From NCBI RefSeq assembly GCF_002899715.1, contig NZ_PPEK01000019.1:1-38371 (forward strand): a stretch of DNA of 38,371 nucleotides. The letters run 5' to 3'. The stretch's first letter is position 1. Each line of letters opens with the position of its first letter. Below the pieces are notes generated by a model. That model was not told where the DNA came from. It made no database searches and was given only the letters and a program-made list of their open reading frames with translations. A program made the position numbers and the translations under genes. This stretch comes from Enteroscipio rubneri (GTDB taxonomy: Bacteria > Actinomycetota > Coriobacteriia > Coriobacteriales > Eggerthellaceae). Positions 17,386 through 25,454 of this stretch are shown here, one piece after another.

Positions 17386-17690
17386 CGGCTGCTATTCGCC
17401 TTTCGCCTGGGGGGTGTTATTTACACGTCCAGACTACCATATCCCTACCGAAAGGCAGGGGGCGGTATCGAGGTTGAAATTATTTCAATATCCCCTTTAT
17501 CTTTACATGTTCGTTCGCGGATTGCCGTTACCGTCCGAGCCCTCCAACCGCCTTCTCGAGCGGGAGCGGCGCGGGCAGTCAGCGACGGGAGATCCCTTTC
17601 GATCAGCGATGGCACTTCGGTTGACGCCAGCCGTGGCACTTCGAGCCGATACGAACTATGAGGTGTTCGGATTATTCGGAGGAAGTTTCG
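17386..17690 (-). other. 305-base gap upstream of the pilus operon, with a TTGAAA/TTTCAA palindrome
   Basis: No gene is supported here. A locally AT-rich patch (about 17474-17515) stands out from the GC-rich surroundings and holds a perfect palindrome, TTGAAA-TTA-TTTCAA (17474-17488), about 90 bases before the giant prepilin ATG. A 10-base direct repeat TGGCACTTCG occurs at 17610-17619 and 17634-17643. The promoter of the pilus operon probably lies here, but I cannot fix -35 and -10 boxes with confidence. Confidence 0.4.
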
Positions 17691-18143
17691 TCAGGCGCCT
17701 ATGCGTTCGCTCGACAGCCGATGCCGACGATCGTCTTCCGCTCGCTGCTCGGCATCGCGCACGAGAGCGTCGGAGCTGCGCTCGCCCTGCCGACACGGCT
17801 CCAACATGGACACGACATCATCGTATACTCGAAGAAGCTGCGGCATAAGCGCTCGCGCGCTTCCAAGATCTCCTGCACACAGGGCATCCGACAGGGCGGA
17901 CGCCTGCCGGTACAGCGCCGAGAACGACAGATTGCCAGCGACGCCTTTCAGGCTGTGGGCCTCACGGTAGGCTGCTTCGGAATCGCCTGCTTCAATCCGG
18001 CGCAGCAGCGCTTCGACATGGCGGTCATCGAGAAATTTGATGGCAAGTCGCTCGTACAGCTCCATGTTGCCGTCGAAGCGGTCGCGGGCATCCGCGCAAT
18101 CGATACCATGCTCGCGCAAAACATCCTCTCGAACAGCAAACAC
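17691..18143 (-). CDS. Stand-alone histidine phosphotransfer (Hpt) protein
   Basis: 150 residues, from a GTG start with AAAGGA eight bases upstream. The helical Hpt domain has its phospho-accepting His63 in the motif AHSLKGVAGNL, with the usual Lys and Gly following. Hpt proteins pass phosphate between receiver domains in multistep phosphorelays. No kinase or response regulator is present in the window, so its partners are elsewhere. It lies 305 bases upstream of the pilus operon in the same orientation. A link to pilus control is inferred only from position. The C-terminal 35 residues are Arg/Asp/Glu-rich and outside the domain. Confidence 0.8.
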   Translation of the reverse strand: MFAVREDVLREHGIDCADARDRFDGNMELYERLAIKFLDDRHVEALLRRIEAGDSEAAYREAHSLKGVAGNLSFSALYRQASALSDALCAGDLGSARALMPQLLRVYDDVVSMLEPCRQGERSSDALVRDAEQRAEDDRRHRLSSERIGA

Positions 18144-18298
18144 TGGCGATCCTTTCCCTTCGGTTTACATTGAAGCCGCAGCAGCCGACAACCGACCGTA
18201 CGCCACGATGACGGCCGCTGCAGCCGACCGCGGACGCAGGCCGCACGCGGCCGCTTCACGTTCCTTATGCGAACGCGAAATCCAAGAGCAAGCGACGG

Positions 18299-19693
18299 CT
18301 ACGCTCCCTCGCCGAAGACGAGTTCGCGTTCCTCGCCCACGAGGGCGGCTCGCGCCTGGTCGCGCAGATTGTTCACGCCAATGAAGAACTGGCGCATCAT
18401 CACCACCATGAGGTACCGGCCCTTGGCGGTGAGCGTCAGCTCGTCGGGCGTATCGCGATCGAACGCCCCCGACGCCTTCATGAACGCCATCTCAACAGGC
18501 AGCCCCTGCTCGACGGTGCACCCAAAGTCGCGCTCGAACTGTCGTTTATCCAGCCGCAGGCCGAACAGCTGCATCATGAAACGGTAGCGCATACGATCGT
18601 GCTTGCTGAACGTCGTCGACCCCATGAGCGACATTCGCCCTGATGCGATAGCGGCGTTATAATCGTTGACGGAAAACGTATTCACGTACAACCGGTTGCC
18701 CAGATACGTGATACCCCCGCTGCCGATTGCCGGGTACTCCTCGTAATCGACCACGTACTCGTCGATCATTGCGCGCTGATCAGGCGTCGGCGAACCGCCG
18801 CGCGACGAATTGGGAACCATGGGCAGGAACGGCACCGCGCTTGCATCCTGGGCCTGCGCGACAACCGAAGGCACCCGCTTGTTGAATGTCCATGCGCTTC
18901 CGTGTTCGAACAGCGGATCGGAACCGCCGGCCAGTAGCTCAGAGACGATCTCGTAGTACGTCTTCTCGCGCGCATAGTCCACGCGGCCCACCGTGCGTGC
19001 GAGCGAGCGCGCCACGCTCGGACTGGCCATGAGCGGATAGAACGTCGTCTGGCTCGTCCCGCTCGCGATCACCTTCTCGATATCGCTGATGAGGATGTCT
19101 TCGGTCTGAGCGGGAAAGTTGAAGATCATGTCCACGTTAAGCGACGTGAAGTATGGGCTGGCCTCGCTGATGCGCTCGAGTATCTCGGCACCGCTGCCGT
19201 ATTTGTCGTAACGGTCCATCTGCTTGAGCAGGCCGTCGTCGAAGCTCTGCACGCCCACGCTCAAGCGCTGCACGCGGCCCTGCAGCTTGTCCAAGTACGT
19301 CGGGATCAGATGATTCGGATTCGTTTCGCTGGATACTTCCTGGATGGAGAACGTTTCCTTCGCCAGATCGATGGTGTCGCACAGCTCGTCGATCATGATG
19401 GTGGGCGTGCCCCCGCCCACGTAGAGGCTGTCAAAATCGTAACCCAAATCCTTGAGCATCATCATCTCTTTGCGCAGATTCTCAAAATAGGGAACCGCGC
19501 GCTTCTCGGAAAACGGGAAACGGTTGAACGAGCAGTATGGGCATAGCCGCTCGCAGAACGGCACGTGCATGTATAGCATATAACGCTGACCCGGAACGGG
19601 CGCGGGAACCCGCGCATCATCGGTAGGCTCCAGTCTCAAATACTGTTTTGTGCACTGCCGTACGACGGCCGTGAGCATGCGTTCAGATAGCAA
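18299..19693 (-). CDS. HemN/HemW-like radical SAM protein
   Basis: The reading frame is open to a TTG at 19720. I prefer the TTG at 19693, which has GGAAGAGG eight bases upstream. The ATG at 19678 is an alternative without a good ribosome site. The radical SAM cluster motif is CERLCPYC (CX3CX2C) in YMHVPFCERLCPYCSF. The following VGGGTPT and the SETNPN region are typical of the coproporphyrinogen III dehydrogenase-like family (HemN, HemW, HutW). The C-terminal part has a HemN_C-like helical region. Members act in anaerobic haem synthesis, haem trafficking or haem-ring opening. The sequence alone does not decide which. Confidence 0.75.
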   Translation of the reverse strand: MLSERMLTAVVRQCTKQYLRLEPTDDARVPAPVPGQRYMLYMHVPFCERLCPYCSFNRFPFSEKRAVPYFENLRKEMMMLKDLGYDFDSLYVGGGTPTIMIDELCDTIDLAKETFSIQEVSSETNPNHLIPTYLDKLQGRVQRLSVGVQSFDDGLLKQMDRYDKYGSGAEILERISEASPYFTSLNVDMIFNFPAQTEDILISDIEKVIASGTSQTTFYPLMASPSVARSLARTVGRVDYAREKTYYEIVSELLAGGSDPLFEHGSAWTFNKRVPSVVAQAQDASAVPFLPMVPNSSRGGSPTPDQRAMIDEYVVDYEEYPAIGSGGITYLGNRLYVNTFSVNDYNAAIASGRMSLMGSTTFSKHDRMRYRFMMQLFGLRLDKRQFERDFGCTVEQGLPVEMAFMKASGAFDRDTPDELTLTAKGRYLMVVMMRQFFIGVNNLRDQARAALVGEERELVFGEGA

Positions 19694-19720
19694 AACGATG
19701 ACCTCTTCCGTTTGGTGCAA

Positions 19721-19750
19721 AACCGCAAAGGTGCCCCGAAGGGCACCCCC
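19721..19750 (-). terminator. Rho-independent terminator of purD
   Basis: Perfect 7-bp stem GGTGCCC (19730-19736) with GGGCACC (19741-19747) and a 4-base loop. On the minus strand it is followed by CTTTGCGGTTTTG. It lies between the purD stop and the radical SAM gene. Confidence 0.7.
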
Positions 19751-19758
19751 TGATGGTG

Positions 19759-21051
19759 CTAATCCCAGGCTTCTCGGCCGGCTGCAGCGCGTTTGCCGAT
19801 ATCGGTGCGGTACTGCTTGCCCTCGAAGTTGATGAGGTCGACCGCCTCGTAAGCGCGTTCGCGAGCCTCGTCGAACGAATCGCCGAGCGCTACGACGTTC
19901 AGCACGCGGCCGCCGGCGGTAACCAGTTCGTCATCGATGTTGCGCGCAGTGCCCGCATGGAACACCGTGACGCCTTCCAGCTCTTCGGCCTCCTCAATCC
20001 CCAGGATGACCTTTCCTTTCTCGTAAGCACCGGGATACCCTTCGCTCGCCAACACCACGCACACGGCCCATTGCTCGGACCAGCGCAGTTCAATATCATC
20101 CGGCCGGCCTTCGGCTACGGCCAGCATGATATCAACCAGATCAGCATCGAGACGCGGAAGCACGACCTGCGTCTCCGGATCTCCAAAGCGCGCGTTGAAC
20201 TCGAGCACCTTCGGGCCTTCCGAGGTCAGCATGAATCCGCCGTACAGCACACCGCGGTACTCGCGTTCGAACGGCGCGCGAGCCGTCGCAGCGGCAGCAT
20301 TCTCCATGACCGCCCGCATACCGGCCAGCTCGTCGGCATCAACGATGGGCACCGGCGAGTACACGCCCATGCCGCCCGTGTTGGGGCCCAGATCCCCGTC
20401 GAAGGCCCTCTTGTGATCCTGAGCCGTGGTCATGCAGAAGGCCTTGCCGCCCGTGACGAACGCCAGAAGCGAGCACTCAGGGCCATCGAGACACTCTTCA
20501 ATGAGCACCGTCGAGCCCGCTTCGCCGAATGCGCCGTCGAAGCAAGAGCGCACGGCTTCCTCGGCATCCTCCAGATCATCGGCCACGATCACGCCTTTGC
20601 CGGCGGCCAAGCCGTCGGCCTTTACGACGATGGGAGCCCCCAGCTCGCGCACGTAGGCAAGCGCCGGATCCAGCTCGGTGAAGCTGGCGTAGCGCGCGGT
20701 GGCAATGCCGTTGGCGTCCATGAACTTCTTGCTGAACGTCTTGCTGCCCTCGAGTCGCGCACCCTGGGCATCGGGGCCGAACACAGCCAGCCCTTCTTTA
20801 CGCAGCACATCGGCCACGCCGGCCACAAGCGGCGCTTCGGGTCCGATGACCACGAGTCCGATGTTGTGCTCGCGCGCGAATGCAAGCACGGATTGCCCGT
20901 CTTCCACATCCAAATCCGCGACGTTGTGCGCAATGGCCGCCGTACCGCCGTTGCCTGGCGCCACGTACAGCTCGTCGGTCTTCGGCGACTTCGCCAACGC
21001 CCAGGCGATGGCATGCTCGCGACCGCCGCCTCCCAACACCAAGATGTTCAT
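19759..21051 (-). CDS. purD: Phosphoribosylamine-glycine ligase
   Basis: 430 residues from ATG 21051, with AAAGGA seven bases upstream. The earlier in-frame start at 21072 would contain that site. It catalyses ATP-dependent joining of glycine to phosphoribosylamine, the second step of purine synthesis. The N-terminus MNILVLGGGGREHAIAWAL and the ATP-grasp motifs (VVKADGLAAGKGV, LLAFVTGGKAF, GMGVYSP, EFNARFGDPETQ) are all intact, and the length is usual. The upstream region carries two parS sites, and the next gene upstream is purA. Confidence 0.97.
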   Translation of the reverse strand: MNILVLGGGGREHAIAWALAKSPKTDELYVAPGNGGTAAIAHNVADLDVEDGQSVLAFAREHNIGLVVIGPEAPLVAGVADVLRKEGLAVFGPDAQGARLEGSKTFSKKFMDANGIATARYASFTELDPALAYVRELGAPIVVKADGLAAGKGVIVADDLEDAEEAVRSCFDGAFGEAGSTVLIEECLDGPECSLLAFVTGGKAFCMTTAQDHKRAFDGDLGPNTGGMGVYSPVPIVDADELAGMRAVMENAAAATARAPFEREYRGVLYGGFMLTSEGPKVLEFNARFGDPETQVVLPRLDADLVDIMLAVAEGRPDDIELRWSEQWAVCVVLASEGYPGAYEKGKVILGIEEAEELEGVTVFHAGTARNIDDELVTAGGRVLNVVALGDSFDEARERAYEAVDLINFEGKQYRTDIGKRAAAGREAWD

Positions 21052-21122
21052 GTCAGGTCCTTTCAAACCCAAAGCCCGTTCTCGTTCGCTCGTTCGTCGC
21101 GCCCAGCGCGCCGATGGTGCAG

Positions 21123-21138
21123 TGTTTCACGTGAAACA
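21123..21138. promoter_or_regulatory. parS site (perfect TGTTTCACGTGAAACA)
   Basis: This is the 16-base palindrome bound by ParB in chromosome segregation, matching the actinobacterial consensus exactly. It lies upstream of purD, 49 bases centre-to-centre from a second, near-perfect copy. parS sites cluster around the replication origin in most bacteria. Confidence 0.88.
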
Positions 21139-21171
21139 TTTGTTCCTTCGTCGCACTTCTTTGAGGCACAA

Positions 21172-21187
21172 TGTTTCCCGTGAAACA
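21172..21187. promoter_or_regulatory. parS-like site (TGTTTCCCGTGAAACA, one mismatch)
   Basis: Differs from the consensus only at the central CACGTG (here CCCGTG), which breaks perfect symmetry. It is paired with the perfect site at 21123-21138. Confidence 0.65.
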
Positions 21188-21392
21188 TTTTGTGCTGCAG
21201 CTCATTCGCTCCCAGGTCGTTCGCTCACCAGCCGTTCGCAACGTCGGTGAGGCCTTTTGCAGCGCCCCGCTTTGCCGTGAAAGCCAGACGAAGCGTACTT
21301 CAGTGCGCGAGGAAGGCCTGGAGCGGCAAAGCGCGATGCTGCGAAGTCGCAGCATCGCGCCGTTCCGGCGGCCTGCCGGCCGCCAGACCCCC
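21188..21392. other. purD-purA intergenic region
   Basis: No gene is supported between purA and the parS pair. The stretch holds the two GC-rich hairpins at 21331-21360 and 21367-21384 and otherwise nothing I recognise. Confidence 0.5.
21331..21384 (-). terminator. Tandem GC-rich hairpins downstream of purA
   Basis: GGCGGCC/GGCCGCC (21367-21373 with 21378-21384) is followed on the minus strand by a 13-bp perfect stem, GCGCGATGCTGCG (21331-21343) with 21348-21360, loop of four, then TTTGCC. It starts about ten bases past the purA stop. The T tract is short. Confidence 0.65.
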
Positions 21393-22709
21393 CTACCGAT
21401 CCCAGCCGCGCATGATGGTCTGGTCGCGGTCGGGGCCCACGGCAATAATGCTGATGGGCACGCCGGTGATCTCCTCCAAATATTCCACGTAGCGCTGCGC
21501 GTTCTCGGGCAGCTCCTCGAAGGTGCGGCATTCGGTGATGTCGACGCCCTTCCAGCCGGGCAGCTCCTCGTACACGGGCTTCGCGTGGAACAGCACGCTC
21601 TGCTGCATGGGGAAGTAGTCGTACACCTTGCCTTCGCACTCGTAGGCCGTGCACACCTTGATGGTGTCGAACGCGGAGAGCACGTCGAGCTTCGTGAGCG
21701 CCACATCGGTAAGGCCGTTGACCTCGGCAGCGTAGCGCGCGATGACGGCGTCGAACCAGCCACAGCGGCGCTTGCGCCCCGTGGTCACGCCGAACTCGTG
21801 GCCCACCTTGCACAGAAGCTCGCCGACCTCGGCTTCCTCGCCCTCGCCGCCGTCTTCGGGAAAACGCTGCTCAGTGGGGAACGGGCCGCCGCCGACGCGC
21901 GTGATGTAGGCCTTCTGGATACCGAGCACCCGATCGATAGCCGTGGGACCCACGCCCGAACCCGTGCACGCGCCGCCGGCGCAGCACGACGACGAGGTGA
22001 CGTACGGGTACGTGCCGTGGTCGATGTCGAGCAGCGTTCCCTGGGCGCCCTCGAAAAGTATCGATTTGCCTTCGCGCACTGCTTCGTTCAGCAGCTGCGC
22101 CGTTTCAGCCATATAGGGTTTGAGGATGCGGGCGTAGGGCAGATATTCCTCGCAGATCTCGTCGACCGTATAGGTGTGCAGGCCGTAGATCTTCTCGAGA
22201 ACGGGGTTCTTCTGAGCGAGCACGGCTTCCAGCTTGAGGCGGAAGATTTTCTCGTCCAGCAGATCCTGCACGCGGATGCCCTTGCGGGCGGCCTTGTCCT
22301 GATAGCACGGCCCGATGCCGCGCTTCGTCGTGCCAATTTTGTTTTCGCCGAGACGCTTCTCATCCGCACCGTCGAAGTCCTTGTGGTACGGCATGATGAT
22401 GTGCGCATCACAGCTGATTTTGAGGTTCTTGCAGGAGATTCCCTCGGCCTCGAGCATGGCCATCTCTTTGATAAGCACGCCGGGGTCCACCACCACGCCG
22501 TTACCGATGACCGGCACCGCGTTCTCGTACATGACACCGGAAGGCATCAGGTGCAGCGCCAACTTCTTGTCGCCGTGGATGACCGTGTGGCCGGCGTTGT
22601 TGCCGCCCTGGTAACGCACCACAAAATCGTACTCGCTCGCGATCAGATCGGTGACCTTGCCTTTGCCTTCGTCTCCCCACTGAGCGCCGATCAGAACCGT
22701 GCTGGGCAT
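21393..22709 (-). CDS. purA: Adenylosuccinate synthetase
   Basis: 438 residues, of usual length. It converts IMP, aspartate and GTP to adenylosuccinate, the first committed step to AMP. The N-terminal [15 protein letters not shown] is the GTP-binding glycine loop with the catalytic Asp. [10 protein letters not shown], the [12 protein letters not shown] region, [22 protein letters not shown] and [12 protein letters not shown] are intact. AAAGGA precedes the ATG. A promoter lies about 60 bases upstream. Confidence 0.97.
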   Translation of the reverse strand: MPSTVLIGAQWGDEGKGKVTDLIASEYDFVVRYQGGNNAGHTVIHGDKKLALHLMPSGVMYENAVPVIGNGVVVDPGVLIKEMAMLEAEGISCKNLKISCDAHIIMPYHKDFDGADEKRLGENKIGTTKRGIGPCYQDKAARKGIRVQDLLDEKIFRLKLEAVLAQKNPVLEKIYGLHTYTVDEICEEYLPYARILKPYMAETAQLLNEAVREGKSILFEGAQGTLLDIDHGTYPYVTSSSCCAGGACTGSGVGPTAIDRVLGIQKAYITRVGGGPFPTEQRFPEDGGEGEEAEVGELLCKVGHEFGVTTGRKRRCGWFDAVIARYAAEVNGLTDVALTKLDVLSAFDTIKVCTAYECEGKVYDYFPMQQSVLFHAKPVYEELPGWKGVDITECRTFEELPENAQRYVEYLEEITGVPISIIAVGPDRDQTIMRGWDR

Positions 22710-22770
22710 ACGCGTCGCGTCCTTTCAGTGCCCCGACTCCGTGGGCGGGGCAATCCGTAACAACCCCTGC

Positions 22771-22776
22771 ATTATA
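22771..22776 (-). promoter_or_regulatory. -10 box (TATAAT) of purA
   Basis: A perfect TATAAT reads on the minus strand within a short AT-rich patch, 61 bases before the purA ATG. The -35 position is GC-rich and weak. The 5' leader can fold a GCCCCG/CGGGGC hairpin (about 22726-22752). Confidence 0.55.
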
Positions 22777-22789
22777 GTATATTTGCCCG

Positions 22790-23063
22790 TACGTCCCGCG
22801 TGTCGACAGCGTTTCTTGAGAAACGCGCAATCGGCCATACGGAGCGAGCGGGAGCGAAGGAGCAGCCGGATGCGCAGCGCAGGTAGAAGCGCAGGATGCG
22901 GACGGAAGCCCAAGGGCGTGCAGACGGGATGCCGCTCCAAGCTTAAAGCCGCACCAAGCAGGATGCGAGCGAATGAACGGAGTCGCGTACGAGAGCAGAG
23001 TGCGGACAGAAGCCTAGGAGCGCGCAGGATCGGGATGCAGGCCGACAGGCGGGCGGACCGTAG
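22790..23063. repeat. Non-coding stretch with diverged direct repeats
   Basis: Between the purA promoter and the YhaN-like gene no ORF is convincing. The purine-rich plus strand contains two diverged copies of a segment of about 38 bases (about 22896-22933 and 23000-23039), each starting TGCGGAC and ending GGGATGC, about 104 bases apart, and several shorter GGAGCGAG-type units. No terminator is obvious for the YhaN-like gene. Confidence 0.4.
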
Positions 23064-25454
23064 CTAGAGTCTCACTTCGTTCAACGTGGGGTCCGCCTCG
23101 CGCAGCGCCTCGACGATCTCTTCGTGACACGTGAGAAGTACCACTTGGCGCACACGCGCGAGTTCCGCGATCGCTTGGGCTGCGCCCGCGCGGCGCACCG
23201 AATCGAAGTTCACCAGGATGTCGTCGGCCAGTATGGGCACAGAACGGCCAACGTTGTCCGCCGTCATCAGCAGTGCGATGCGCAGCGCCAGATAGAGCTG
23301 TTGACACGTGCCGAGCGAGAGATGCAACGGATCGTGCGCGTTCTTCACAGCGTCGATCACGCGAAGGCGTCCTTCCTCGGTCATGGAAACCTTCGCCCAG
23401 CGTCCGTCGGTCATGAGGGCTAACAGTCTGCTGGCCTGGCGGTACACCTCGGGCTGGCTTTTGCTCTCCCATGCGGCAATGGCCGATTCCAGCATCCGCT
23501 TCGCAAGCAGCAAGCGAGCGTATTCGCGCGCGTACTCTTCCTGCTGCGTGCACGCCTGCTCGTAACGCAGCTTGAGCTCGTCGAAGTCCCGCAGGTGAAC
23601 CGCCTGCGCCAGCTCCTGCTTCAGCTCGCCGTAGCGCCGGTTCAGAGCCTCGCTCGCCTCGAGAAGGCCGGAACGCTGCCGGGCCTTCTGGGCAAGGAGC
23701 GCATCGATAGCGTCGAGAGTGCGCTCGCCATGCGGAAGCATGTGCTCGAAAAGATCATCGCGCTGACGCTCGGCTTTATCAAGGCTATCCTCGAGCGCGA
23801 TGCGACGAGACACGAGCGCCTGCTGACGCTGGCGGAACAGCCGTTCCTCCGCGCGAGCCTCGCGCGCTTCGTCAAGCAATGCGCGCGATTGCCGCAACGA
23901 GCCCAGCGCCGGCCCCAAGCCAGCAGCATCCAGCTGGGTGCGAGCGCGCTCTTGAAACGCCGCGCGGTTTTGCAGACACGCTTCGAGCTTCTTCTTGTCC
24001 TGAAGCATGATCCAGTGCGCATCTTGCTTGCGCGCTTCTTTTGCGTCGGCGGCCTTGTCGGGACGGAACAGCATCACGAGGGCCGCAAGGGTTACCACCA
24101 CGGCGAACACCACAAGGCCCACGCCGAGCGCCGTAAACGAAAGGCTCGCGATCTCGCGACCGTGAATGAACAACGGCACGCCTGCGACCATGAAGACGAG
24201 CGGCAGCAGGATGGACAGCGCCACCTGGACATGGCGCTGACGCGCTCGGCCTTCGGCATCTTCAGCATCTTCCGCCTCAAGCAGCGCCTCGAAAGCGGCT
24301 TTCGAGGTTGCGAAGTTATCCTGAGCGAGGTCCACCGCATGCTCGCATTTCGCCTCTTCGGAGGCGAGCGCGTCAAGACGATCGCGCAGCGCGCGCTCGT
24401 CTCCGGCCGCCAGATGCATGAGCGGAACCAGGTCGTCGTCATGCTGGTCGCGACGCGTTATGGCCAACTGCTCCTCTTCCGCGACGAGCGCGGCGACGCG
24501 CTCGCGGGCCTCGGCTATCTCGTCGTTGAGCTTTTTCACCTGCGCTCGATGCGCCGAGAGCGCTTCGATGTCGGTGTTGAGCGCATCCAGGCGCGCCATC
24601 ATCTCGTCACGCTGGGGCGCCAGATCGCGAAATTCCTTGTCTTCACGCTTGAAGCGCTCGGCTTCTTCGAATGCGACTGCCAACCGCGCGCGCAGTTCGT
24701 CCTGTTCGGCTTCGAGGCGCACAAGCGAGCGAACGGCGCCTGCCGAACGCGATGTGTAACCGGCCAGCAGCTCATCGATCTTCGCGAGCGCATGAGCAGG
24801 GGACGCCCCCGTGCCCGAACCTGCCGTAAGCAGCTTCGCCGTCATGTCGGTCGTGTTGCGCAGTGAACGCAACTCGTCGCTCGTGAGCGCGAACATGGTC
24901 TGGAACGTTTCCTTGTCGATATCCGCGACAAGAGTCGTGTCGCCCTGCAGGCCGTCGACGTTGCGTACGCGCGTAAGCTCTATCTCGTCGGCTTCCCCGA
25001 ACTCGCCGAGTACTTCATTACCGCCGCCTTCGCTGGCACCGCGCTGTTCGCCCATGCCAACGGGCTCGGCAGCATCGGGGATAGCGCCGGCGCCGTAACG
25101 TTCGCGAACGATTCGGTTCTCGCCGGCGTCGCCTCGGTCATGAGCTCCGCAGTTCTCGCCGGCGTCGCGTCCGCTGCGAGTTCCGCGGTTCTCGTCGGCC
25201 CTGTACTCTGCGCGCGGGACGGCGAAGAACAGCGATCCCGCACGCTCGGCGTTGGTCGGCTTGTACGTGTTGCGGCTGCCGCGTGCATCCTCCCAGCCGA
25301 ATAGCACGCCGCCGACAAATGAGGCGAGCGTAGTCTTTCCCGCTTCATTGCGGCCGAAAACGACGTTGAGGTTCGGCGTGAACGGGCCCACCACTTTGCC
25401 GGAAAAGGCGCCGAAGCTTACAATATTGATGCGTTCGAGGAAGGGAGGCCTCAT
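23064..25454 (-). CDS. YhaN/SbcC-like AAA ATPase, partner of the adjacent nuclease
   Basis: 796 residues from ATG 25454, which overlaps the nuclease stop (ATGA). The longer frame to 25709 lies inside that gene and is rejected. The N-terminal ATPase half has Walker A GRNEAGKTT at 34-42. Long coiled coils occupy the middle (about 265-600), interrupted by two hydrophobic segments around residues 400-450 as in YhaN. The C-terminal half has the ABC signature LSLGTCQQL and Walker B PILADDILVNFD, then a TCHEE switch-like motif. With the nuclease it should form an SMC-like DNA repair complex. A low-complexity insert of 36-bp tandem repeats (about residues 88-113) sits in the ATPase head. Confidence 0.85.
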   Translation of the reverse strand: MRPPFLERINIVSFGAFSGKVVGPFTPNLNVVFGRNEAGKTTLASFVGGVLFGWEDARGSRNTYKPTNAERAGSLFFAVPRAEYRADENRGTRSGRDAGENCGAHDRGDAGENRIVRERYGAGAIPDAAEPVGMGEQRGASEGGGNEVLGEFGEADEIELTRVRNVDGLQGDTTLVADIDKETFQTMFALTSDELRSLRNTTDMTAKLLTAGSGTGASPAHALAKIDELLAGYTSRSAGAVRSLVRLEAEQDELRARLAVAFEEAERFKREDKEFRDLAPQRDEMMARLDALNTDIEALSAHRAQVKKLNDEIAEARERVAALVAEEEQLAITRRDQHDDDLVPLMHLAAGDERALRDRLDALASEEAKCEHAVDLAQDNFATSKAAFEALLEAEDAEDAEGRARQRHVQVALSILLPLVFMVAGVPLFIHGREIASLSFTALGVGLVVFAVVVTLAALVMLFRPDKAADAKEARKQDAHWIMLQDKKKLEACLQNRAAFQERARTQLDAAGLGPALGSLRQSRALLDEAREARAEERLFRQRQQALVSRRIALEDSLDKAERQRDDLFEHMLPHGERTLDAIDALLAQKARQRSGLLEASEALNRRYGELKQELAQAVHLRDFDELKLRYEQACTQQEEYAREYARLLLAKRMLESAIAAWESKSQPEVYRQASRLLALMTDGRWAKVSMTEEGRLRVIDAVKNAHDPLHLSLGTCQQLYLALRIALLMTADNVGRSVPILADDILVNFDSVRRAGAAQAIAELARVRQVVLLTCHEEIVEALREADPTLNEVRL
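25116..25215. repeat. 36-bp in-frame tandem repeats inside the YhaN-like gene
   Basis: Three units start with GTTCTCGCCGGCGTCGC or a close variant at about 25116, 25152 and 25188, a spacing of 36 bases (12 codons). The encoded 12-residue unit contains DAGEN and ends in a variable acidic/Arg part. Copy-number change would keep the frame. Confidence 0.6.

Noticed and set aside
19753-21183. Long plus-strand frame opposite purD
   Set aside because: A shadow of purD caused by high GC at third positions. The same applies to 21171-22760 (opposite purA), 23595-24866 (YhaN-like), 25736-26782 (YhaO-like), 15886-17661 (giant prepilin) and 28370-29788 (rplI to ssb).
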